Of a stretch of DNA of 64,000 nucleotides, positions 24,401-37,344 are shown one piece after another; position 1 is the first letter of the stretch; every line of letters starts with the position of its first letter. The notes below the pieces were generated by a model. That model was not told where the DNA came from, did not search any database, and was given only the letters and a program-made list of their open reading frames with translations. The translations under genes and the position numbers were made by a program. Location: NCBI GenBank assembly GCA_004026145.2, contig CP034986.1, positions 14,680,304-14,744,303 of the forward strand, in the 5' to 3' direction. The stretch comes from Takifugu bimaculatus (lineage: Eukaryota; Chordata; Actinopteri; Tetraodontiformes; Tetraodontidae).

Positions 24401-27339
24401 TGATTGCTTACAAATAGACCTGTTGAATTGGAATAATGTCCAAAAATGCCAGGCACCGAGGGAGATAACCACCAAGTAAGCTTTAACGTCTCATGACGTG
24501 GAGATTGTGCAGCTTGGCTCTGCCGATCTCTGCTGCTGTCTCTAAATCTGCCAGCAGGTCAAGTAGACCTAATTTCACATAAGCACAGCAGCTGCCATTC
24601 TGGAGCTAATATGCATTCAAATATGGGATGTTTCACGGGGGAAAACGATCCGCTCTTCTCTCCTTCGGGGATAAATTACCTTTTTCACTGACAACCAGAG
24701 TCATTAAGGGGAGTTCATACAGACTGAAGGATGCATGCACATTTCCTCTCCTGCTCATCACCTTCTCTACCGCCTGCTGTGCCAACCTAAATTCTCCCCC
24801 GAGGCTGGTGTTTAAGGTTTACAGTCCTAATGACCCACAATAATTCAGCTGTGATTGATCGGTAACGTCTACTAATGAGATACAACCAGTGTTGGCAGGT
24901 CGGGCGCTTTAATCGTCTTTCCAGCCAGATCAAGGATCAAGCGGTGTTTCCTGATATCTTGCTGTGTGGTCAAATAGCTCAGCGCTGCTGGCTGGGGCCC
25001 AGCCTGCCTGTTCACTCACTGCCTTTTCCCCCACACACCTGAGAAGCTGCACCCAGGTCGCACCTCTTCCAATGATCTTTCTGGGGGTGAAAGGAGATAA
25101 AGGAAGATGTACGAGTCGTTGGTGTAATGTATTCATTGGGAAGAAAATGGCAAAATCGGGCTTGAGAAGCAATGAAGGCTTTGGGGATTTTGATAAATTA
25201 TTCAATTAGCTCCTCACAGACCAACACTCCGACTGCCTGAGAGATGAATCTGTCTGCAGAATTACTAGAATTTAAAGTGGCTCCATAATCAGCATGATAA
25301 TGAAATTATGGAGGAGAATTTTATGAATGTGACAAAGTGCAGTAGAATCCTTATAACCGCGAATGTGGATTTCTAAACTGATCTGATCGACTATATTGGA
25401 TCAGCTGATATTCCGCATTCAATGATATTTGTGTGATTTGATGTCTTTGATGTCTTAATTCCCAAATCTGATCAATGACTTCATTGTTGTTTCTACACTT
25501 TTTGCAGATCCTCCAGTTGCGTAGATTGTGGTTGGTCGACATGTTGGCGACAAGCTCAAAAAATGAACATTGCTAAGACGTAGCCCCCACTCCACATTTA
25601 AATCAATGAGATAGGATTGCGTTTGTCTCAAACAAAACAGACGCGACGGCCCAACCACAGCACATCGAGCACTTTTTTTCTAAATATTTTGCCCAAACCA
25701 CACAGGCCTGAGTCGATACAGGGTCACTTGTGCAGCTGAATCAGCCACTTTGTGATCAGATGCCGTTTTTAAGCCAGAGATGTAACAAACATCAGTGACT
25801 GAAAACTGAAACAAGATGGGGGTCGGGCTTCACTGAGAATCCCATCTATTTTGATTATAGCAAGTGTATTCATACATCTCTGTCCTCATTGAAAAATACA
25901 AAACCTATTTTTTTTCTCTTTATGCCCCAGAACATTGTGATTAACATGATTCATGGTAATAATTTGGCATGTAGAGCAGTGATTAGGAGAGTGGGAGTTA
26001 GGAAGCACTCGCCAACGCGCAGTAATTGCTAAAAACATTATAGTGAGAGGAGGTGAACCCATGTCCTTTTCTCCATTTACTCAGCACGAGAGGTGATCTT
26101 TTCACATGCTTCCTGCTCTTGGTGCAGAGGAAACGTGCACGCGTGGCTTGTATGACACCTGCCATACACATCCATATCTCTGCAGGCTGTCAAAGATGCT
26201 GACAAGATGGGGAGAAGGAAAGACCCCAAATCATGCCACCTCTAATGGAGGAAAATGTCAGAGGAATCACAGCGTGCCTTCAATTATTCAGACTACCTTC
26301 AAAGGACTGCTTACTCTACATCTAAATCTGGCCCGCAGGAATCAAGATGATGTCATAGTGATGCCATCACAAGCAAGGGGCAGTTAAATAAGAGGTCATT
26401 TACCTGGCAAAGGACGAAATATGCAACGGTAAACTATTGGATTTTTACTCAAACTGGGGATTTTTTCATATATCGAACCTTGCCCAAGGTTTGGTATCGA
26501 CGACGAATAAAGCCGAGACCCACAGCAGTACACGTGTTATCAGTTATCGTTAGGAACTAAAATATAAAGTAGCTTTAATTGACGCCATATCCGAAATGTC
26601 CCTACGCTTGTGAAGGAGCTGTAATAAAGCAGCAGGATGCACCACATTTTCTCTTCAATTATTAACTTAGCAATTCCCTTTGATGACAAAGGCAACCCAG
26701 AAGACACATGCAAGGGTGATAAGACCTCGGCTTCATTAAACAGCAGCAGTGAAGAAGGAACCTCAGAGGCAGGAACTATTAACATATTCAAGGATACTGT
26801 GTCAGTTCCTGTTTTATTAAGCAGAGGAAGCTGTGTGCAAGTGCATGGCCAGCACGATGGCCTATCATGAAGCCCATTTGAAACCCAGTAATAAACTACA
26901 TCCATGACTGAGCAGCTATTTGAGAAACAGACATGAAGCTGAGGTAAGTGTAGCATAATATACCTGATACAGCTGGCTCCCCTCTAAGGCGATGTGAGCT
27001 CCTTTACTTCATCTTATCTCTGGGAAAAAAAAAGAAAAAAAAAGGTTATTAGAGAAGGAAGAGGCACCTTATGGGATTTTACATTTCAAATGCAATAAAC
27101 ATCTTTCCAGAGGCTCTAAGCTGTATCTAATTTAGCAGAAAGTTGAACCTATTCCATCAGAAATGTAAATAATAAATCAGAATCACAAAAAGGACCAGAT
27201 GCCTGTATAGGATATTACACACAGATAGGCACAGATTGTTTGGTTGAAATTGCTCCTGATGCAGACTACTAGGGGACTTTAGGAGTTATCAGCCAATGGC
27301 TGATCAGTATGCTGCGGCACACAACCGCAACAAATAGGT

Positions 27340-27361
27340 GGGGGGTGGGTGGGGGGGGGGG
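27340..27361. repeat. G-rich run
   Basis: GGGGGG, GGG and an 11-base G run are separated by single T bases. Quadruplex-forming potential is likely. No gene context. Confidence 0.85.
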
Positions 27362-28726
27362 TGTATTGATGTGCGCTCTTTTATGAGAACTTATCATTCA
27401 AGACCTACTTACACCCCGAAAAAGGTCAAATGAAATTGTCAGTCATCAAATTGAGTTTTTTGGTTGAGTAATACGACAGCCGCTGCACCCACGTGCATCC
27501 AGTTCCTGAAGCTTTTCAGGTTTTCATTCACCTCGGGAGGTTGTCATTAAACACACACCTACAGAAATCATGTCAAAAGAAAGTGTTTCATTTCAGCATC
27601 CGAGGCTTGGCACCATTAACAACTGTGGGGAATAGTCGAGTGCGGTGGGAGTACTGAGACGGCTGCCGCGTGGTCTCAATGTGGCAGGGACTTCCTTTAG
27701 TTTAGTTCCCTGAGAAAACAAAGCCAAATGCCTTGATTCGAGTTAATGGTGTTGCTGATCCTGTTTAAAGCCGTCCAAAATGCCCTCTGAGGATTAAGGC
27801 GACGATGGTGATGTCCAGAATGTGTGTGGGCTGTGGTGAGTATCACATGAGAAATTAATGTGTTTTTGAATCTATATTATTCCTCAGTGGATTCAAAATT
27901 TTAGCAGACAGTCAGCAAAGCACCAAAACACTGGGCTAATGCTGCGTTATGAGTTTGATTACTTTTAAATCCTGTTGGAGCCCCATTTATTTTAATATCA
28001 TTTCATATCATGTATTTTACAAATCACTTTGAAAGCTCACTTGGGTTGTTTCCCCAGTTATTGAAGTTACTCTTCAGACCATAATATAAATGCCCAATAG
28101 CTAAGGTCTCCTGGGTGACCAATAAAGCCTGAAAAAATACTGGTGCTGCCTTTCCTGAGCCTTAAAATCCAGCTGGAATGAGAAAAGCAAATAAACATAC
28201 AGACCATTACGATGTGACTATCAAACTGCTGCGCAGGTGAAGACAGACAGCAGCAGCATCACATCAGGTCAGGATTGAGCCCTGTCACCTCTCGCTTTCA
28301 GGCAGAGAGCAGCGGGCGCCAGGTAATTGGGAAGAACTTCCCAGCCCCCGTTTTGAGTGGCATGCCTCAGCCGTGGCAGGGAGTCAGTTACCTGACCGAC
28401 GGGGAGACGCGGCAGGTTGACAGCTCAGCGGCGTAATCACAGCCCTCCATTAACAAGCTGCCCACATGCCAAAAAGGTTTCTGAAGGATTCAGTATCAGG
28501 CAGCACCTTTTCAGTCAGAGGAAGGAGGCAGCTGGGGACCAATCAGCTCGTAGGAATACAGAGAATTACTCATTAGCGCAAACGTGTTTTAATGGCCTTG
28601 GCACAATTCTTTCTCGGTGCTATTTCAGACAATTCCTCACATATTTACATGATAACATGAGTCTTTTCACCAGTAAATAAAAACCCATTGCTTTTGGAAT
28701 GCATTAGGCCACCCACCGCTGTCACC

Positions 28727-28740
28727 ATGCTAATTAGCAT
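28727..28740. promoter_or_regulatory. Palindromic POU/homeodomain-like site
   Basis: ATGCTAATTAGCAT is a perfect 14-bp palindrome. It joins two copies of ATGCTAAT, close to the octamer ATGCAAAT, around a central TAATTA homeodomain core. It lies in a repeat-free, AT-rich segment. That it is a real transcription-factor site is inference. Confidence 0.35.
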
Positions 28741-31700
28741 AATATGAATTATTGCCATCATTACAGCGTGTGGCCAAGAAAGTACAATGGATCTTAATTA
28801 TTCAACAATGGGCTATAACACAGGGAGAGAAAATCCAACTTCGGTTTGTGCTGCCAACAATCATTAGAGTTTGTATCTCTCTTCCCTTTGGGAAGAGAAC
28901 CTGACTCAATTTCCTCTGTTGTGGAAACCATCTCTGAGATTGTGATGAGCTGTGATCTTCCTTCCTGCCACCGGAGCACTCCTCGTATCATTCATCCATG
29001 AGTGCACATCTCAGAAATTACCCTAAGAGCCCACGAAAGCAGTTTATAAATATGAATTTAAGAGGTGATAATAATTAAAGTAAGACATCTACTGAATTAC
29101 TTAATTGTTTTGGTTCCAGGATATATGCTAGCGGAGAATACAAAACCAGTCATAAATGGATATATTATCATTATGATTTCCACACCTTCATATGATGCCC
29201 CGTTGTGGGAACTATGGAAATGTGACCTTGAATGTTTCCTTTCTAAACTAATTGGATTACTAAGGAATTCATCAATTCTAGATTAGCATCACAAGTAAAT
29301 TGCAAAAATAAGCCATCTAAAAAGAGACACTAATTTCTGCACCTAAATATCTATTCTTTTTCCATCCACCTGCTGTAAATCATTGTCATCATTGTAAAAT
29401 GTGCACTCCACATTTATTTTTGTTCGCTTCAAACCTAAATTGTATCGGAGCATAATCCCAGGTCAGCGTGTACTGGCCTCATTAGAGTAGAATTTTGATG
29501 AAAGATAAAGGCTTTAGCTGAGTCCCCAGCTCTGCTGGTACCTGCAGGCTTTCTCTGACCTTTCTGAATAAGTTGCCTCTCAAATTTCAGTCCATCTAAA
29601 ATGGAGACAGGGTGATTACAGCAAACATCAATTTCAGCTATAAACTGCTGCTGTTCAATGGTGAAATGAAGCAAGAGACCGAAATGGAGTTTCGTGGAAA
29701 TGCCTTCCCCAAAATGGAGAAAATGGACCTCTTCACACTATAGTCATAATTGTCACATCTGTTGAAACTTTAATTCATCTCAGCATCCAACTGACACTAT
29801 GTGGAGTGATATCTAGAATTCTGGAAACATTTTTCGGAGGATAAGATTATAACTCTTAGTATGAAGGAGCAGTTTCAAATGACAGCAGGTTGATAGTTGT
29901 GAGGTTTCCCTTATTTTGGTCAGTTGAGCAGACCTATCCAAAGAGCTAAATCATGCAAGATTACTTTTCCTGGCTTCTTCGTATAATATGTCTGACATGA
30001 TGTCACAGGTGTCATTTTTTTTGCTCTGCTGTTTGCTGAAATAGAGGTACATGGTTTTAATTGTTTTTCGTTATTCCAAGAATAAGGAAACAGAGTAACT
30101 TTCCCCGTATAAATTACATTTCATCACCTTAACAAGACACTTCAAGATAATCCCCTCACAAATTATACGTTTGTAAATGCTTCTGACATTTCATTTCAAC
30201 TACCCAGATCTGATTCAAAATGACCTGGAACTTGATTAGTCTAATTACACACGGAGCAGACAACACACGGTGCACTTGTTTCCGTGCATTTCTGATATGA
30301 CTGTAGCTTAAAGTGTTTGACCTTTTCAGTGCACAATTCCTCATGAAAGCTCTAATTAGGGGCCCATTACCATCCGAGTTTCCATCAATTAAGTCCTCAA
30401 AGATTTCGTTTTCCGTGCAGTTAAGGCAAATGTCAGCTTAGGTTGGTAAAAAAACCTAACCTGTCATTGTGGTGATGAATAAAAGGGAGTTGAACAAAGA
30501 GAGGCTGGTTTAGGGGAGGGAAGGCATCGACTAAACCAACTGATGTTCCATCAAGTGTCGTTTAAATGTGCACAACTGTGAACATTTTGATTAAGAGTTT
30601 TTTTTATTCCATTTTAAGATGTCTCCTGTTACAGCCAAGGACAGAAAGAGTGTTTTTCTCTTCTTATCGAGTCCCTGCTGGTTCACATTATAGAGAAATG
30701 AATTTAAACAAAAGGCATATCTACTCAACCTTCCTCGATGGCACTAATAGAACATCTTATTATTACAGGGACACAAAACACGACCATCATTTAGTTAGAA
30801 TACAGGCTAACAGCTCCAAGGTTTTTGACGAAAGCCTCAATTACACAACAATGTTTTTGTTTAAAAATGCAAAACTTTACTTCCATTTTGGCTGTTGTTG
30901 CTGATGTTTTGAAGATGTGCACTCTTGTGATCCCTCTCTTCTTTATAAGAGCATGTTTATCCGTCTCATTCCTGCCAACTACTGGCCTGGTATGTGTGAT
31001 ACATTGTATCGGTGGCCTGGGTGCATGGCCGTCTGCACAGGAAGTGTCTTACAACGAATTCTGAAAATGTTATTGTGTAAATGGAGCCTGCAACACGCCC
31101 TCTTTTTGTTTCCCTTCCTCCCCCTGAGCTCAGAGCTGAGAGGCCAGCTGCTCTCATCAGAGAGAAATGGGTCATATCTTCCTCATTTGTCTGGAGCCAC
31201 TTGGTTCATCACCATCATATGAAATGAGTAAGACACTCTCAGGGCCTTTTTTTAAGCATTGCATTCTTCTCTACACGCGCTGGCCTTCAGCAGGATGAGG
31301 TCTGGCCGACTCTCCTTCTCTAGGAAACTAAAGAAATGATCTGATCACACGGGGCCAATCAAGGAACATGTGATGGCTGTGTGTCGCTGCAAGAGAGGTT
31401 CTTTCCTTTAGTTCAGACAAAGGGGGACCAACAGAGCCTGACCTGTTGTGACAGGGGAATGCACAAATGCGGTACCCAAGCTGCTCAAGGTTAATTACAC
31501 AAATGCTAGCAGTGAAATGTGAAAAAATTAACCTTCTATTGCTGTAGAAATGATTTTGCCACATATGCATAGGCCCTCTTTTATCCCATAGTCATGAGTC
31601 ATTTCAGGTAGAAAACTATGCCCACATTAGCTGTTGTACTTCTTTAAAGCAGCAAAACATAGGCTGCAGAATTAGCAGTCCGAAAAAGGAGGATTAAAGT

Positions 31701-33855
31701 TAAGCTTCCTAAGATTTGTGGGGATTTACCAAGCTAACATTGATTTGTGTTAAATAAAATCATTTGATATTTATGTTGTTGTGCACTCTCAGAATTTTCC
31801 ACCACTTACATTCTAAAACATTTACATATGCAGCCATGCCCAAAATTGTACGCTGCTCTAGACCAGCTATTCTTTAATTTACATTGTGAGTTAATGTGCT
31901 GTAACTCTAAAACATCATTACTGAACAATTAACTGGAATACATGAATAAATCATGTTGTGCTAAATCTGCACTCTGCATGTAACATCATGATGCATGAGT
32001 GTGCGTCAAACATAAGTGATGCTACGACAGCGTGCTGCTGGACAAAGATGTCCTTCACAGGCTCACCATGCAGATGTCACTGCCATTGAGTATTCACTCA
32101 AGCCCCCTCCGTCCAGCACCTCTCTGCCCTGTCAAAGGGAAAGAAAAAAAAAGGAGACAAGCCCTTGATGCGTGCGCCTTTGATCTCACTTGGGCACCTC
32201 TGCTCCACCTCCTTTCTTCCTGCCATCATCCTCCTTCTGCTGAGGAGCTGTCAAATGTTCAGAGGACTCCGTCTGTCTGCTCTGGTCCCTCATAGCACCC
32301 GACTGTGTCTCCTGGCCCTTTCATCCCTGCACCTAACGCTTTGTGATGGACGCCGCCACCACCCAAAGTCTAGCCTCAGCCAAGCAGCCACCATCCCTTC
32401 TCTCTGTGGCCGCCAGTGAATCAGAAATGGCTTTCTCTGTTCAAAGTGGAGCCATTTGTGGGCACTGAAGTTTCATTCCTCACCATGAACAGCTAAATCA
32501 GGAGGTAAAGTGTGATGGGGGGCATCAACAAGGCTGCCCTACATCGACATGCCTTCCCCATTAAATGCTCTTATCTGCTGCACTTTTATTTATTAAGCCA
32601 TCGGCACCGACATGGACAACCCATTGACACCCTGTGGGAGGTGTGTGACCCTTTGATATAACAGTCATGCACTATGACCTCCCTGTCTATCATCACTCTT
32701 GGATCATGCAGCAATGTGTCAGCGTAGGAGAACAGTTGGTCTCACAGCTCTCCGTGGGCTTTGTGTGCTCTCTACAGCCGAGTTTTTGTTATCTTCCCGT
32801 GAAGAGATCCAGCGGCCGGCCCATGCTTCAGCAACGCAATGAGCCGCGCCTGACTTAAATCCCTCGTGCTATTACATATTCAATTAAATTTGTAGTCTCC
32901 GTGCTAGTAATTGTGATGAATGCACAGGCCGATAATTTCTTTGTGTCACAGTCTCACACGAAAGGAGATGGCGGGGGCTGACAAAGCGCACAAGTTGATT
33001 GGATCCCTTGTTGCCGCAGGGTGAAACGGTGGAGGTTAATGATGCAAGCAAGGACAAAAGTGTTCTGAATGAGACTAGAAACTAGCACACAATGCGTCAC
33101 TGACAGGGGTCACAAAAATAGTGTGCAGCAAGACACTTTCCAAGAAAGGTGCCTTGAAAATGTAGTTTGGATGGGAACAATGGCCCATTGCACTTTTTCC
33201 TTTTCTTATAACAAGAACGGCCTCTTCCAAGTTTGAAGGCTGATTATGTCTAGAAAAATATCACGCAAGAAAAGAAAAAGAACCTTTTACTCTCCGCTCA
33301 GCCAGCAGATGAAGCCATGAAAGTAGTCCCAGTAGTAGAACCTGCAAATTCTTCTCGATGTTTTGTGTGTAAAGAGAAAGCATTTGGTTAGAAACAGCCA
33401 TTGGAGCATAATTTTGGAGTGTGACTCTTGCATATTAACAGCATAAATTTAGCAGCATTTATATTTGGCTTTAGCCACCCCTCGATGTGGAAGCGCCCGT
33501 GTACCTCCAACTGTAGTGAACATACTGTCATAAACAATATAATCTCATAATAGTCTCAAACATGTTGGTTTGCACTGTTTGAAAATAACATTCAAGATGG
33601 GTTGAGTTCATTCAATTGAACCGAGGTGCCCATGTCTAATCTGCTCACTGTTTTCTGGAAGTTAACCGAAAGTGAACCTTCTCGAACAATGGTTGCCGTA
33701 GGAACCCTCTGAGCAGCAACACTTTTGGCACAAAAGAGATTTGTTCACACCTTTTCCAACGTCATCACACCTACTTCAGCAAAGCAATGGAGGGGTTTGA
33801 ATTTGTGTTGCGCCTCTATCAAACACTGAGTGTGTGTTGCTGCTTCTCTCGACAG

Positions 33856-33889
33856 GTGAATGATGCAGCAGCAATGGACTCAGATGGCA
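33856..33889 (+). other. Candidate 34-nt exon (plus strand)
   Basis: TTGCTGCTTCTCTCGACAG is followed by 34 nt and the perfect donor GTAAGT. The segment contains an ATG in a fair context (GCAGCAATGG), so it could carry a start codon (MDSDG...) or read through as VNDAAAMDSDG. No neighbouring exon is identified, and the strand is opposite to the CpG-island gene. A chance pair remains quite possible. Confidence 0.2.
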
Positions 33890-36758
33890 GTAAGTTGTAT
33901 ATTCAGTTAGCTTGTTCATGTGATGTACAGAAGCTGAATAAATGCACTCTCTTTCTAGGGTAAAAAAGTCTTAAGACATTTTCAGTAAAGCAAGTAACAA
34001 AGCAGTAAATGAGATCGATTATAATAGATTAAACTTGTTGCGGGATCAAGCTGAAGTCCTTCACTGAGCTAGGAGCTTACAATAAATAAGCTAGTGCTTA
34101 TGTTAGAAAATAACACTTCTTTTAAACAAAGGAATAATAATGAAGCAAACAGCTCTGCAGGCTTGAAAATAGACTAATAAATGTGTTGTTAGCATCTTGC
34201 TTTGCCTCAGAACATTGCACGAAAGCAACAAACTCAACCATATTCTATTTTGTCAGGTAAGACTGTCCCTAATTTGCCCCAAAATGTGTGGTCAATTAAT
34301 AATTAGAAAAATAAAATTGTTTTACAACACATAATGGCATGAAACACACCTATAAGACGAAGTTTTAAGACTTATTTTTATCTCTCATGTCCTTCTGTCT
34401 CTGCAAATGTGAGGTTGTGTAGGAGGCAGAAGCTGCCAGTCTGGTGTCATCTCAAACTTGCTGATGTTGCCTCCAGTGCACCCTGAACCAGGGAGGCTGC
34501 CAGAGTCCCTCCTGGACATAACTGCTGACTGAGACTGGCAGCCACGCCATTGCATCAAGTATCATTAACTGACAAGGACGAGCGCGGGCCATGACAGGGC
34601 ACTGCCCACCCCCCCACCCCCCACCCCGGTTAAGCCGATCCACAGAAAACAGATTGTGGATAATAAGCTCGGCGAAGATTTTCATGTCAAAACTCTTTTG
34701 CAACTGTAATATTGGCTCCTTGAATGTTTTTTTTGACAGTGTGGTTTTCACTTTGCGTCTTCAAGTGAAGAGAAACTACACTGCATTTGAGTACAGTAAT
34801 TGAGAACCTGTTAGATCCCCTAATGGGGTGTTGGCTTGAGCCAGATGAGTTCTCAAGGAAGAGCGAGGGCATCCCAGGAGCAGAACTTCAGAGAGCCAAA
34901 GTGTAAAAACTCACAACGCAAAGGTGAGAAACTGAGCGGGAAGCAGACAGGGAGGAGAATGAGGGCAGCCTGACTCATTCCCCGAGGCCCAACTGAAAAT
35001 GCTCTTTGGTCTTGTGTTCTCCTGCGTCGACAACAACACTGCAATAAAGAGATGCACCAACATCCGCAGGAAGCGAATCACAGATTCACAAAGAAGAGTC
35101 TTTTGTGTGCCGTCCAGGACTTTCTCTGACTCTGAAGTATAGCTTTGAGGTGGAACGCCATCTGAAGCCTCGCCGTGTTGGCTACAAATTTTAAAGCCGC
35201 AGCTGCCGGCCATGCTGCACATCATCATTTGCCAACTTTAACAGTATGGGATTAAGAGGGATCGGTTTTCCGGATCAATGGGATTACAGCTGTCGTTAAC
35301 CCCTCTGTGATGAGGAATTCAGAGAGGAAACAAGTATCTCATAGATGTAGAAGCTGTCTTTGAGGGGTTGAAGGAGGACAGATCTGCAAACAAAGTTACT
35401 GCGAGAAGGAATAATCCAAACTTGGAAGCCGACAGAAACAAAACTGCCCACACCACCACACTATCAAAAGCACCCTGGAAAAGAAAGAAAAGAAAGCTAT
35501 GATTGCTCCCTGGGCCCAAATAGAAAAATCGCTCAGGGTAATTGGCCTGCCTTTTCTTCCTGTTTCACTTGAGGAAGAGGAGCACGCCGGAATGTGCGCA
35601 CAGACAGCCATGTCTTCTAGACCCATCCAATAATTGGCTGTGTGCTGGTGAACTCAAGTTAATACGTACGATCAGATCCACTGTGAGCTGCTTTCAGCCC
35701 ATTACATCCATCCAGACTGAGGTTGTTTAAAATGTACACACTGCTTGTGGCTAAGTTCCACAGAAGGACCCACAGTGCGACAGCCACATGCACCGAAACA
35801 GAGGGGGCTAAGTTGCCACCCAAAAGTGGTTAAATTGGTGTGGCAAGATGGTCGGAGGTGGATGTAAAGCAGATGCATGTTCCCAGTTGGGACTGGTTTG
35901 TTCAATTGTGGTCTGAAATGACAACAAATCAAATCAGACGAAAAAAGTTAATGAACCTATCACAGAAAACTAACCTACAAGTATTCATTACTCAAAGCAG
36001 TTGAACGAACCGATTCACCAGACATGTATAAACAACACAAATAGAATTAGTTAATGTTAACGTTAACGTGAGCAGTTCAACTAAATATACGGTGTCAAAC
36101 TCACTTTCTGGCGTCTACACAATTTATTAGACAGATGGATAAATGGTAAAAGGCAAAGAAATGGACAATTCATCCACCCTCTGTGGGTGCATGAAACTAA
36201 ACTACGTAGCTTTCTATCGCATGGCTCACACTGGTGTGGTGCGTTATTATCGCCAGAAATCCATAATCAACCATAACAAAGGGTGTTGGCGTTTTAATGT
36301 GGACAAAACCTACAGAAGACAACAAGAGGGGGAGGTCAGTGTGATGTGGGCAGGCCAAGGCTCATAATGGGCAGGAATATTCCGTGCTTCCTGTTTCAGT
36401 GAGGCTAATGTCGGAGATAAAGTGCGCTCCATTGCTGCACCATCTGCCTTGTTGGGCACTAGCTGGGGAGAAAATTAAGAACAACAGCTGTCAGATATTT
36501 CAGGAGAAGATGAAGAACAGGGAGATGAGCGGAGGAATTCCTGCAGTGGCAGCTCAGCCACAACGACAGCCAGCGAGCGGCTTATTAGGAATTTTCACAG
36601 GAGTCGGGAGGCGATTATTCTGAAGCTGTCAGCTGCAAACTGCATGTCAAAATGCCACCCAGGCATTCCCCATCCAGGTGGCGGATGCACGCTGCAATGA
36701 CAACTAAATATGTATTCATGAGAACGACGGCTGACGAGTGACCAGAGGCCGAATATTA

Positions 36759-36760
<2 letters not shown>

Positions 36761-36790
<30 letters not shown>
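36761..36790. repeat. (CA)n microsatellite
   Basis: Fifteen pure CA units. The Cys-Val frame on the minus strand through it is an artefact. Confidence 0.95.
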
Positions 36791-36793
<3 letters not shown>

Positions 36794-36855
36794 GCGCACA
36801 CATGGTGAATTCTAAACAAAACACACGCAGCTGCATGAAGGTGAGGGCGATTTAC

Positions 36856-36882
36856 CTCTGGGCTGATTTGGGGTTTGCAAAG
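36856..36882 (-). other. Candidate 27-nt microexon (minus strand)
   Basis: On the minus strand a pyrimidine-rich stretch (CTTTCTTTCATTCACACCCG, then TTATTATCAG) precedes 27 nt ending CCAGAG before the donor GTAAATCG. Length is a multiple of three, and in the surrounding open frame it would encode LCKPQISPE in phase 0. The strand agrees with the CpG-island gene. The donor is only moderate. The gene is unidentified and a chance match is possible. Confidence 0.22.
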
Positions 36883-37310
36883 CTGATAATAACGGGTGTG
36901 AATGAAAGAAAGTGCGTCATCAGTCCTCATCCTCTCCTTTAAAGTGTCACTCAGAGTCGTTTGATCATCTTGAATCATCCATTATGCATGTTCATCTACA
37001 TGTGCGGAAGAATAAATGACAAGCTTTTTTTTTTTCTCACAGAGCCTAACTTGTGCCGTGTTCATTTCCCACTGTCTGAGTGGGAGTTAAACATATTGGT
37101 GACGAGAGGAGCCGGTTTATCCATCGGACACGGCTTCTCCAGAATGACCTTTTGCTGTTACACAAGTCTGAGAAGCAAATGTCAAACTACACCAATGTGA
37201 TATTTGGTGCCCAAAGTCACTTGAGGACGTGTCACAGTGCTGTAACATGTGTTTTAACCAATTCACATTTGTATTTAATGCAGCACCGCTATTCAGTAAC
37301 GACAGTTAAC

Positions 37311-37344
37311 AATCAACAACATGATCAACAACATGATCAACAAC
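37311..37344. repeat. 12-bp tandem repeat (ATGATCAACAAC)
   Basis: Two full units of ATGATCAACAAC preceded by a 10-base partial unit. It is a small local duplication. Confidence 0.9.

Larger units (their letters stand above)
21138..33855. other. Repeat-poor non-coding stretch, possible regulatory desert
   Basis: Over 12 kb with no recognisable mobile element apart from a GT tract (21379-21411) and a G-rich run (27340-27361). Segments such as 25255-25345, 28720-28800 and 29030-29300 are rich in TAATTA-like homeodomain core sites and lack simple repeats, as conserved non-coding elements often are. Conservation cannot be seen from one sequence, so this is inference. No gene is supported. Confidence 0.4.

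Noticed and set aside
36053..36070. GTTAACGTTAAC palindrome, HNF1-like
   Set aside because: Spacing does not fit the 13-base HNF1 consensus, and a 12-bp palindrome is not rare enough alone.
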